From Methylotenera sp. L2L1 (GTDB taxonomy: Bacteria; Pseudomonadota; Gammaproteobacteria; Burkholderiales; Methylophilaceae): a stretch of DNA of 64,000 nucleotides. The position numbers and the translations under genes are program-made. Every line of letters starts with the position of its first letter. Within the stretch, counting starts at the first letter, position 1. This document shows positions 27,648 to 34,944 of this stretch, piece by piece. Under the pieces are notes generated by a model that was not told the DNA's origin, made no database searches, and saw only the letters and a program-made list of their open reading frames with translations. The DNA is taken from NCBI RefSeq assembly GCF_000744605.1, contig NZ_JQMG01000001.1, forward strand, positions 1,364,001 to 1,428,000, written 5' to 3'.

Positions 27648-28247
27648 GCTTTTAGCCAGTTCATAAAGCCCTTTGCATTCCAAAACCTCATAAGCCATTT
27701 GTCGAATCAACGGTAAATGGTGGTTGCTCATGCCACCCTCGAACAGCTTGCCATTGATTCTCACGGTTGCGTCTGGCCCTCGTTTCACCTTCCTCGTTTT
27801 CTCATTTGGATTTGCGTCAACATGGGCTCCACCATCTTGGTTTGCAGCGGAGAGAATGATGTCTTTTCTTGATAAGGCAATCGCTCCCTCCAGCCATATT
27901 TGCTCTTGCCACCAGTCGTCAATAACCAGAACTGACCGCGTAGGCCAACTATTCGTTGGAGCTTGAACGCCTCGAGATGTGAGCATCACGGGAATCACAG
28001 TGTGCCAATGCACATTCCCATATTCAGCGCTCATCGACTTCTGTGACGCGAAAGTAGAAATGAGATGTATCGATTCCTTACGTTGAAGGTGCTTGAGCAG
28101 TGAGATGCTGTGCGCAGTGTCGTGAAACATGACCCTTAGCGATACGGCAACCCGAAGAGCTTCTTCTTTGTGGCCCTGGTCATACAACTCGCACGACCGA
28201 GCGATGAACGAAAGGTGAGTCTTCAGGTTTTCGGAGAAGTCATTCAT
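27642..28247 (-). CDS. Cassette C hypothetical protein
   Basis: 201 residues of no recognised function. Visible features: an N-terminal helical region with AVSLRVMFHDTAHSISLLKHL; a central VLVIDDWWQEQIWL; and a conserved-looking ILSAANQDGGAHVD followed by a basic KTRKVKRG. The HDT/H pattern and NQDGGAHVD could be metal-binding, but I would not assign an enzyme. It is flanked by two good attC sites with 12 bp before the upstream one, so it is a bona fide gene cassette. Confidence 0.8.
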   Translation of the reverse strand: MNDFSENLKTHLSFIARSCELYDQGHKEEALRVAVSLRVMFHDTAHSISLLKHLQRKESIHLISTFASQKSMSAEYGNVHWHTVIPVMLTSRGVQAPTNSWPTRSVLVIDDWWQEQIWLEGAIALSRKDIILSAANQDGGAHVDANPNEKTRKVKRGPDATVRINGKLFEGGMSNHHLPLIRQMAYEVLECKGLYELAKST

Positions 28248-28259
28248 TTGGAACCCAAC

Positions 28260-28312
28260 ACATAACGTTTGAATTAAGTGGCGCCGCTAGGCGTCCCGCT
28301 TGAATGTTGGGT
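28260..28312 (-). repeat. attC site of cassette B
   Basis: 53 bp. On the minus strand ACCCAAC ... TTCAAGC ... GCGGCGCC ... TTCAAAC-GTTATGT. Core sites and inner boxes follow the classical 59-base-element plan. This is the most canonical site of the array. Confidence 0.88.
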
Positions 28313-28321
28313 TCGGTCGCA

Positions 28322-29359
28322 TTAGTGAACAGCAATCTTAGATTGAAACTGGTGAGGAATAAAATTAACGCACTCGAGTTCGTACCATAAGACTACGCTA
28401 TTACAAAAATATTTTCCGTCCTTTGCGGTCGTTTCTGCTAATCGTTCAAATGACTGGCGGGACTGATTCATGGAGTCGCTTGTTGCAGTAATGAACCCGT
28501 GCATAGATTTGTTACGATCAATTCGCCAAGCATCAAGTTTCTTAAAAAGTAAGATGGTCGATTCGTCCAAGTTTACAGCGCTTTTGCTAATTGCTTTGAG
28601 TAGTCTGTTGAATGACGGGTTGTCTAGCACAGTGCCTATATTGACTAAATAATTGAAAAGGCAGTTGCTAATTAGGCTTTCCTGAAGTGTAATAGCCTCA
28701 AGAAAGTAGCCATCGAGAATGGCCTGTTCTACGCGGGACAAAGCGGCCATATAGGATTCATGCCGTGTTTTCAGGAGTTCTGTAGCAGCATCGAAGTCAA
28801 TCTTTTTATACCTCGAAAGATGTAACGCTTCGAAGAGTGAAAACCCTTTATCTTGAATACCCTTTCTATCAAACTCTTTTTGGAATGAATAGAAAGCGTT
28901 GTGGTACCCATTAATGAATCCATACACTGCTACCCATTCTTCTTTAACCCAGTCAAAATACTTTGTAGGACTGTCGGGCTCAGGTATTTGCATCAGGATA
29001 TGACCGATGTCGTAAATCCAATCATGTGAAATTTGGACAAGTGCTGCTAAGTGAACGCATGTTGCCTTTTTCTCTGGATACACAAAAGCCAAAGCCGGTG
29101 ACCAATCAATAATCCGCTTATAGTATATGTAGTGGCGTTCACTATCTGCCACGAATCTTTCTCTAATCATATTCACTAAGAGCATGTATATGTCAACTGG
29201 CTGTGGGGACTTTTCAGGGATCCCATCAAAGTTAAAGCAAGCCGAAAGATAGACACAGAACGGCTCAAGCAACAAGCATCCATCATCTTCGATGTATTTG
29301 TAGCTTGCGATCTCATCGAGAAAGTCTTGTTGTTTCTTAAGGTCATCATAACTATTCAT
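28322..29359 (-). CDS. Cassette B protein with a C-terminal HEPN-like motif
   Basis: 345 residues, mainly helical, unknown. The C-terminal third (about 220-345) has RNKSMHGF (R282, H287), the Rx4H motif of HEPN RNases, in a helical context. HEPN domains are common in toxin and abortive-infection proteins, so an anti-phage or toxin role is possible but unproven. The DNA at 28735-28752 contains GCGGGACAAAGCGGCC, a match to the island's dispersed repeat lying within the reading frame. The stop codon is 10 bp before the attC site. Confidence 0.78.
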   Translation of the reverse strand: MNSYDDLKKQQDFLDEIASYKYIEDDGCLLLEPFCVYLSACFNFDGIPEKSPQPVDIYMLLVNMIRERFVADSERHYIYYKRIIDWSPALAFVYPEKKATCVHLAALVQISHDWIYDIGHILMQIPEPDSPTKYFDWVKEEWVAVYGFINGYHNAFYSFQKEFDRKGIQDKGFSLFEALHLSRYKKIDFDAATELLKTRHESYMAALSRVEQAILDGYFLEAITLQESLISNCLFNYLVNIGTVLDNPSFNRLLKAISKSAVNLDESTILLFKKLDAWRIDRNKSMHGFITATSDSMNQSRQSFERLAETTAKDGKYFCNSVVLWYELECVNFIPHQFQSKIAVH

Positions 29360-29416
29360 AAATCAAATCCGTGGTCAACTACTTAAACTAGGAAAGAGCA
29401 ATGTGTGGCATTTGCG

Positions 29417-29488
29417 ACCCAAAGTTGGAGGTAATGGGTGCGGTGTCGGTTTGCCGGCGGAGCGTTCCTCTGGAGCGGCGGGATAGGC
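29417..29488 (-). repeat. Degenerate attC site of cassette A
   Basis: 72 bp between GCCTATC (expected GCCTAAC from the cassette start) and TTTGGGT (expected GTTGGGT from the next attC). The inner region has a CCGCCG/CGGCGG-type stem. Both conserved core triplets are altered, so this site may be inactive. Confidence 0.55.
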
Positions 29489-29507
29489 GTTGTTTCGGAG
29501 GCCGTCT

Positions 29508-30035
29508 TCAAGAGTTCAGTATTTCCGAAAGGCGTTCCAGGTCTGCAAGTAAGCGCTTAAGTTTCGGTGGTTCTGCGACATACCAATCCCGAATTCCGTA
29601 CATGACTTTGGCACCTTGCTCCAGCACTTCTATGTTGGCAGTGCTAGTAGTCACCCGAAGACCAGCAGGGCTGCGAAGGCTGGCCTTGGAACGCATCCAC
29701 TGCATGGGCTCGGAGCCTGAAACATGCCAAAAAGAATGAACGACTCGATTCCGAAAATCCTCAGATGCGAACAAGGCTTTGCGAACAAGTGAAATATCCA
29801 CTTCCAACCACTTTGCATGTCTACGGGTCGGATATAGGTCGCAAATGAGATCGGTCTTCTGACGAAAGCTCATAGCGGCTGCCACCCGGTGTTGATCAGA
29901 TTCCTCCCTCATTTTGAGAATAGAAGCAAGAATCTCGGCAACCATGTATTCGATGAACTGAAATTCGATAACCACCTTTCCAATAGCTTGGCAAAGGCGG
30001 TCTTTTTCGGAAAAGATGTCTGTGGCCATATGCAT
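29508..30035 (-). CDS. Cassette A protein with HEPN-like motif
   Basis: 175 residues (start may be the second Met, at 30029). It is a helical protein with FRNRVVHSFWH at about residues 94-104, giving R95-x4-H100, the HEPN RNase motif pattern. The N-terminal KVVIEFQFIEYMVAEILASIL also looks like the first HEPN helices. The function is unknown; toxin or defence-type RNase activity is an inference from the motif. It starts 4 bp inside a cassette boundary (GTTAGGC on the minus strand at 30039-30045). Confidence 0.75.
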   Translation of the reverse strand: MHMATDIFSEKDRLCQAIGKVVIEFQFIEYMVAEILASILKMREESDQHRVAAAMSFRQKTDLICDLYPTRRHAKWLEVDISLVRKALFASEDFRNRVVHSFWHVSGSEPMQWMRSKASLRSPAGLRVTTSTANIEVLEQGAKVMYGIRDWYVAEPPKLKRLLADLERLSEILNS

Positions 30036-30038
30036 TAA

Positions 30039-30343
30039 GCCTAACAGTTAATACAGAAACCCATTGGTCTCTATATTAATAATTGAAAATTCGTGGGACA
30101 TAGCTGGAATCTCTTGTCTTTATTTTTTTTAATTTTTCTCGTTTTCTATATTTAAATATAGATATAGAGACACAGCACAATTAACTTGATTGTAATTGAA
30201 TTCTAATAGAGATTAAAATTTTTTGAATAAATGACAGGCAGCTTTGTCCCCCTGTTATGCCGAAGGCGTGTTAAACGCGAAATTAAGACTAGCTTTCCGT
30301 AATATTAATGTCTTTAGAGCACTGGCATCAGGATTAAATTGGT
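30039..30343. other. Cassette boundary and AT-rich gap
   Basis: GTTAGGC on the minus strand (30039-30045) is the 5' border of the first cassette. Beyond it there is AT-rich DNA with a 16-bp palindrome CTATATTTAAATATAG (30147-30162) and a dispersed repeat copy GGCAGCTTTGTCCCCCT (30237-30253). No attI or intI is recognisable. Confidence 0.5.
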
Positions 30344-32461
30344 CTAGAACAGCATTTTCCAACTCAATGCAGCAGTCAAATCAGCATCCTGGCCAGCACT
30401 TGCAACAAAGCTACTCATGCTGATTAGATTAGCTGGGTTGACTCTATAATCAATCTCAGCACCGAGACGCGCCCAGTTCTTTTGAACTTGATTACCATCT
30501 TGACGGAAACCTATACCCACGCCAAGGGCATTAATGTTGCCTTGTATAGTGGCCACTTTATCATCAAAACGATGGGCAATTTCAGCATGCCCCAGCAGGG
30601 TTACTTGCTCGCTCAAAAGATACTTACCGGTCAATCCAATACGTAACTCTTTAGCTGTATGGTTTTGGTCTTGGAAATTTGCCGGAGCAGACCCACCAAT
30701 CTCTCTATACCCATCCACCTCAGTTTTCATAAGGGAGTAAGCAATACGCGGACTGAAAGAGACCTCTCCCAAAGAGAACGCATCTTGCCAATCTATTCTG
30801 GCTCTCAGGCTATAACCCGTGATATCCGTTTCACCTTTGGATCGAACTGTACCTGCGATGGCATAGCCACGTGATAGGTTGGCATCCCACTCACCATAAA
30901 CACCTAATACAGAAGCGAGTAGGGTTGTGTTTGGAATATACCAATTGACCTCAGCTACACCATATTGTCCATTGATACGACTTTTACCGTTGTTCGCTAA
31001 ATCAAGATTGGAGAAGTTGCTACCCACACCAAAACCTATCATCACACCCTGATTAGAGAATTTGTGACAGGCACCCACTTCAGCAGTACCGACTGTCCCA
31101 TTGGCTTGACGCCAAAGACGACTGAGATCACCGCTTACCCAACCACAACTCTGACCATTCTGTAGAGCGATCTCGGACAATGTCCTGTGATGCGCACCAT
31201 TCAGTGTGAGCGAGGTAAGACCTTCCATCTGGTTACTAACGGCGTGCGTTTGCGCCATGCTGTTTGCCAAATCTGTCAGGCCGATGATGCCGTTGCCACC
31301 GCCCGTCAAATCAGGTTCGACACGTGCAATAAAAGCCTCCCTGCCATTTACAGATTGCCCATAACCGACCACAGTGTGACCATCACCACTTATGCCACGG
31401 GCTTCAGTCAACTTTGTAAATCCTACGGCGCTGACACCTGCATCTGCTAACCAGTCCTGCACTCGAATCATGCCGCCAGTCTGTGTCCAGCGGAACGCTT
31501 CCTGACCACTGGCACTAACCCCATAACCGACAACCACCGAACCATCGCTATTGACCGCATTTGCCTGACTAAGAAAACTACCCCCTGCCAGATCGCCCAG
31601 CCCCACCATGCCACCGGCCTGTGTCCAGCGAAAGGCTTCTCGACCAGCGGCACTATTCCCGAAGCCCACTACTACAGAGCCATCGCTATTGACCGCTTTC
31701 GCCTCACTAGAGAAACTACCCCCTGCTAGGTCTCCCAGCCCCACCATGCCACCGGCCTGTGTCCAGCGGAAAGCTTCGAAACCACTCGCGCTATTTCCTA
31801 AGCCAACCACTACCGAACCATCGCTATTGACCGCATTCGCCTGACTATAAGTACTTCCACCTGCTATGTCCCCCAGCCCCACCATGCCGCCGGCCTGTGT
31901 CCAGCGGAAGGCTTCTCGACCAGTGACAGTATTCCCGTAGCCCACCACTACCGAACCATCGCTACTAACCCCATATGCCTGACTAGAGAATGCTCCTCCT
32001 GCCAGATCTCCAAGCCCCACCATACCGCCGGCCTGTGTCCAGCGGAAGGCTTCGGTACCACTGGTACCATTCCCATAGCCTACCACCACTGAACCATCAC
32101 TACTCACAGCATTTGCCTGACTCTGGAAGTAACTGCCAGCCAGATCTCCAAGCCCCACCATGCCACCGGCCTGTGTCCAGCGGAAAGCTTGAAAGGTAAT
32201 ACCACTGTATCCCACCACTACGGAACCATCGCTACTGATCGCATTTGCCTCACTATAGAAAGTTCCTCCCGCCAACTCACCCAAGCCACTGAAAGTGTCC
32301 GCGGCATAGGCTGCTGGAGAGATGAGTGGTATTGCAGAGAGCAGAGCGAGCAGGATTGGCCTGATACTCATGCCTATTGGCCTTTGGGATTTGTAATACT
32401 TAGTATTCTTAAGAAGAGAAGTTCTATTACGGGATGGTTGCACAATTTTTTTATTCGTCAT
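30344..32461 (-). CDS. HAF-repeat autotransporter (surface protein)
   Basis: About 705 residues from the ATG at 32461; a TTG at 32518 is a weaker alternative. The signal peptide ends at SPAAYA. The passenger has seven HAF-type repeats of about 40-46 residues, most with the unit GLGDLAGG ... ANAVSSDGSVVVGYG ... EAFRWTQAGGMV. The C-terminal third is an autotransporter beta-barrel ending LSWKMLF, with the terminal Phe signal. The repeats probably fold as a surface beta-structure for adhesion. A candidate c-di-GMP riboswitch is 218 nt upstream of the start. Confidence 0.9.
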   Translation of the reverse strand: MTNKKIVQPSRNRTSLLKNTKYYKSQRPIGMSIRPILLALLSAIPLISPAAYAADTFSGLGELAGGTFYSEANAISSDGSVVVGYSGITFQAFRWTQAGGMVGLGDLAGSYFQSQANAVSSDGSVVVGYGNGTSGTEAFRWTQAGGMVGLGDLAGGAFSSQAYGVSSDGSVVVGYGNTVTGREAFRWTQAGGMVGLGDIAGGSTYSQANAVNSDGSVVVGLGNSASGFEAFRWTQAGGMVGLGDLAGGSFSSEAKAVNSDGSVVVGFGNSAAGREAFRWTQAGGMVGLGDLAGGSFLSQANAVNSDGSVVVGYGVSASGQEAFRWTQTGGMIRVQDWLADAGVSAVGFTKLTEARGISGDGHTVVGYGQSVNGREAFIARVEPDLTGGGNGIIGLTDLANSMAQTHAVSNQMEGLTSLTLNGAHHRTLSEIALQNGQSCGWVSGDLSRLWRQANGTVGTAEVGACHKFSNQGVMIGFGVGSNFSNLDLANNGKSRINGQYGVAEVNWYIPNTTLLASVLGVYGEWDANLSRGYAIAGTVRSKGETDITGYSLRARIDWQDAFSLGEVSFSPRIAYSLMKTEVDGYREIGGSAPANFQDQNHTAKELRIGLTGKYLLSEQVTLLGHAEIAHRFDDKVATIQGNINALGVGIGFRQDGNQVQKNWARLGAEIDYRVNPANLISMSSFVASAGQDADLTAALSWKMLF
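31480..32290 (-). repeat. Tandem repeats encoding HAF units
   Basis: Imperfect tandem units of mostly 138 bp share blocks such as CCTGTGTCCAGCGGAA on the plus strand. They are protein-coding repeats, not CRISPR. Such tracts can expand or shrink by recombination. Confidence 0.8.
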
Positions 32462-32678
32462 TATTGAAGCTTTTTTGATGTTATTTGATTGCTTTAGTGT
32501 TTCTAATATATAACCCAACTTAAAAATTGAAATTATTAATTTAGAAAGATCGTAAAAGAATTTCCCTACTTACGTAAATGGGGGGCAGAGAAATAACGAA
32601 AGAAGTTTAAGAATCGCAGAGTTCCGCGACAGAAAGACGCACCTCTGGACTGATACCTAGTTTACATAGGTATGAAGA

Positions 32679-32767
32679 TTGGCGATCTCGCTGTCATAGA
32701 GCAATATTTAAATTATTCCTTAGACCGGTAACTTTGCGTCCCCGCTTTTCAGTCGGGTATACCTTTT
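32679..32767 (-). promoter_or_regulatory. Candidate c-di-GMP-I (GEMM) riboswitch
   Basis: On the minus strand: a hairpin CCCGACT-GAAA-AGCGGG with a GNRA tetraloop (32741-32757), then the hallmark GACGCAAAG (32732-32740), then CCGGTCTAA (32720-32728), a variable arm, and GACAGCGAGATCGCC (32681-32695), which matches the receptor/P1 side. The 5' P1 strand GGTATACC differs from the usual GGCAAACC, so the ligand or affinity may have changed. It reads toward the HAF autotransporter. A 7-bp stem ATACCTA/TAGGTAT (32653-32673) follows as possible expression platform. Confidence 0.62.
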
Positions 32768-33083
32768 ATATTAAATTCAGTCTACTCTCTTTGAAATCGG
32801 AGTCAATAAATCCAAACTAATAAAATTAACAACAATCAAAGTGTCATGTCCTATAAAGGCAGGTTTCTTCTTGCCGCCTCCCATAGCTTTAGTTTAATGC
32901 ATAGACTGGCAGCTTTGTCCCGCTAATATGCCATAGTCGTGTTAATCCGCAAAGCAGACGGTCAATTATAGAAGCCAACTGGACTTCACCCGTTTTCTAG
33001 AGATCGCTCAGAAAAGCTCAGTCGAGCAAAAAGCTTACCAATTTTATTGGCATAATTTTCGTTGGTTAAAAATAGCTAAATAT
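32768..33083. repeat. Intergenic with paired dispersed repeats
   Basis: 32908-32924 (GGCAGCTTTGTCCCGCT) and 32945-32962 (ATCCGCAAAGCAGACGGT) are the two core forms of the dispersed repeat in one block with GCCATAGTCGTG between, the fullest copy seen. No gene is found. Confidence 0.5.
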
Positions 33084-33788
33084 TTACTGCTTAGTAAATA
33101 TAACGATATGCTGTAAAGGCAAACTATGAATAGTTGTCTGCCATTTGAGCGGATGGATGGTGAGTTCTTTAATAATTTGTGCCTCGCTCATTTTATGTGT
33201 TTCTTTAATCTTGACTTTGTCGTCCTCAGCACGATACTCCACCAAAATGAGCTGGGCTTGAGGCTTTAGCGCTTTTAACAGGCTTTGAATAGTTTCAAAT
33301 GGATATTCGAGTTCGTGATATACATCGACCATAATGGCCATATCAAGAGAGTTTTCTGCTAATTTAACATCGTCAACTTGAGATAAAACGGGTTGAATAT
33401 TATTGTGTTTTTTAGCAAGTGCCTTAATCTTACCCATCATTTCTGGCTGTACATCAACGGCGTAAATAACGCCATTTGCACCTACTTTTTCAGACAAACG
33501 GCGCGACAAATAGCCAGTACCTGCCCCAATATCAGCGATTACCATGCTTTTTTTTAACTGGAGTTGTTGAATCAGTACATCTGTGCGCTCTTCTTTTTCT
33601 CGACTTTCACGCTCCAACCAACCTGCACCCTGGTAACCCATTACATGCGCAATTTCGCGCCCCATAAATACTTTACCAGTGCCTTCTGCTGTCTGTGGAA
33701 ACTGTTTGTAACGATTGCTTTCTGCAAAAGTAGTATTAGCCTGCAATAGGATTAAAAGACAAGCCAGTAAAATAAGTAGCTTATACAT
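33084..33788 (-). CDS. Signal-peptide-bearing class I SAM-dependent methyltransferase
   Basis: 234 residues. An N-terminal signal peptide (LLILLACLLILLQANTTFA) precedes a Rossmann methyltransferase: motif I VIADIGAGTGYLSRRL, the acidic end of strand 2 in VIYAVDVQPEM, and MVDVYHELEYP. Export of a SAM-dependent enzyme is puzzling because SAM is cytoplasmic. The same architecture is known for a group of bacterial methyltransferase-fold proteins, whose role is unclear. It stands alone. Confidence 0.82.
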   Translation of the reverse strand: MYKLLILLACLLILLQANTTFAESNRYKQFPQTAEGTGKVFMGREIAHVMGYQGAGWLERESREKEERTDVLIQQLQLKKSMVIADIGAGTGYLSRRLSEKVGANGVIYAVDVQPEMMGKIKALAKKHNNIQPVLSQVDDVKLAENSLDMAIMVDVYHELEYPFETIQSLLKALKPQAQLILVEYRAEDDKVKIKETHKMSEAQIIKELTIHPLKWQTTIHSLPLQHIVIFTKQ

Positions 33789-33959
33789 ATGAATATTAAA
33801 TTGCTTTCAAAAATATTGAGTTTAAGAATAAGGAAAAATGCATACAATATCTGCTGAATCCCGCAAACCTGTCACTCAGCTGATACACATTAGTATCCTC
33901 AGTTTACAGAAAACCTAATAGCATCTACATATGTGCAATTTATTTAATTTTTATAAAAC

Positions 33960-34310
33960 TTACGGATCCTCTGCCCAATGAAACTTATGCATCACCCTAT
34001 GTACTAATGGCGCAAGGATAAGTCCAGCAACGACTATAAATATCAAGCCAGCATAAAGTGCATACAGCCCTGCAAAAAGTTTACCTCCATCAGTATTAGG
34101 CGCATCTACCGGTCCCATTCCACCCAAAAGCATCGCTGAATTCAAAAATGCACTGCGCCAAGAAAGTTGTTCAAAATACTGATAACCAGCCATTCCAATT
34201 ACAATTGAAACCAGAAGAATTAAAACTGCAACTGCAACTGCGACATGTCGCAGGACTCTAATAATGAATCTATCAGGAGGTATTGGTGGGTGTAGTATCG
34301 GCTCGTACAT
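33960..34310 (-). CDS. Two-helix membrane protein of unknown function
   Basis: 116 residues with two long hydrophobic helices (VAVAVAVLILLVSIVIGMAGY and LFAGLYALYAGLIFIVVAGLIL) separated by a segment SAMLLGGMGPVDAPNTDGG that resembles the pore loop of two-helix ion-channel-like proteins. I do not assign a function. The C-terminus HRVMHKFHWAEDP is cytoplasmic by the positive-inside rule. There is no obvious operon partner. Confidence 0.72.
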   Translation of the reverse strand: MYEPILHPPIPPDRFIIRVLRHVAVAVAVLILLVSIVIGMAGYQYFEQLSWRSAFLNSAMLLGGMGPVDAPNTDGGKLFAGLYALYAGLIFIVVAGLILAPLVHRVMHKFHWAEDP

Positions 34311-34600
34311 GAATAAATTCCACTTGTAAGCACAAAGTCAAATTTAGTCTAACATGAAAATATATTAAGATTCATTTGTGATTTGCACCAAACACATTGG
34401 AGATGGTGTATTAAACGATGATGAGTATGTTTTACTGCTGTTAGAGATAGAATAATTGAACTAACATTAAGATGCCGATGCATTAGCATAGAAATGCTTT
34501 TGTTATGAATAGCAAAACTTCATTGAACGACTAAAATGATGTGTTTTTGAAGTAGACGTGTCAAAGCTATATTACTGGTTTTGTCCTGCATTTACACTGA

Positions 34601-34621
34601 ATCCGCTAAGCAGACTGACAG
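34601..34621. repeat. Diverged dispersed repeat copy
   Basis: ATCCGCTAAGCAGACTGACA resembles the ATCCGCAAAGCAGACGGT element at 32945. It lies at the 3' end of the pseudogene fragment. Confidence 0.4.
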
Positions 34622-34649
34622 TTGCAATTTCAATTCCACTTCATCGGTG

Positions 34650-34874
34650 TCAGAATAGTTTGTCTGGCGTAATGCGAAACCCAAAAGATAGCCACTGGTT
34701 ATCATTTACACCGTTGAGTTGTCTTCCCAAGGTGGCACCTACTTGGAAGAAGTTGGGTATAACAGACATCCTTAAACCAGCTTGAGCGAATGGGCTTGAT
34801 TGATGGTCTCCATATGCTTCTAAGACACCTGTAAATCTCTGAGTAGCCCTGAACTCAAACCACATAGCGCACAT
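34650..34874 (-). pseudogene. C-terminal remnant of an outer-membrane protein gene
   Basis: A 74-residue frame has barrel-like strands (RATQRFTGVLEAYGDHQS, then FAQAGLRMSVIPNFFQVGAT and NDNQWLSFGFRI). This pattern is like the last strands of larger periplasmic or outer-membrane proteins. An in-frame stop upstream and the lack of a signal peptide indicate that only the 3' end remains. The parent family is not identified. Confidence 0.45.
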
Positions 34875-34944
34875 TGAAAATACATTTTTTACTGATATTT
34901 ATAGAAAATATTAAATATTATTAAACATACGAAATCTACGAAGC

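Larger units (their letters stand above)
27579..30045 (-). mobile_element. Integron gene-cassette array without integron integrase (three cassettes)
   Basis: Three same-strand genes are separated by attC-type sites with the core motifs GTTATGT, GTTGGGT and GTTAGGC and their partner sites ACATAAC, ACCCAAC and GCCTAAC. The circular form of each cassette can be rebuilt: the ACATAAC of the last site pairs with the GTTATGT at the start of its cassette. No intI gene or attI is recognised on either side. Confidence 0.8.

Noticed and set aside
28735-28752. Dispersed repeat insertion inside a cassette gene
   Set aside because: The match is short, keeps the reading frame and could be chance; not enough to claim an insertion.
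31480-32290. Regularly spaced repeats that could look like a CRISPR array
   Set aside because: The units are in frame and encode HAF protein repeats; the spacers are also coding and similar to each other.
34558-34785. 75-codon plus-strand frame
   Set aside because: The opposite strand at 34650-34874 reads as an outer-membrane protein remnant, so this frame is most likely its shadow.
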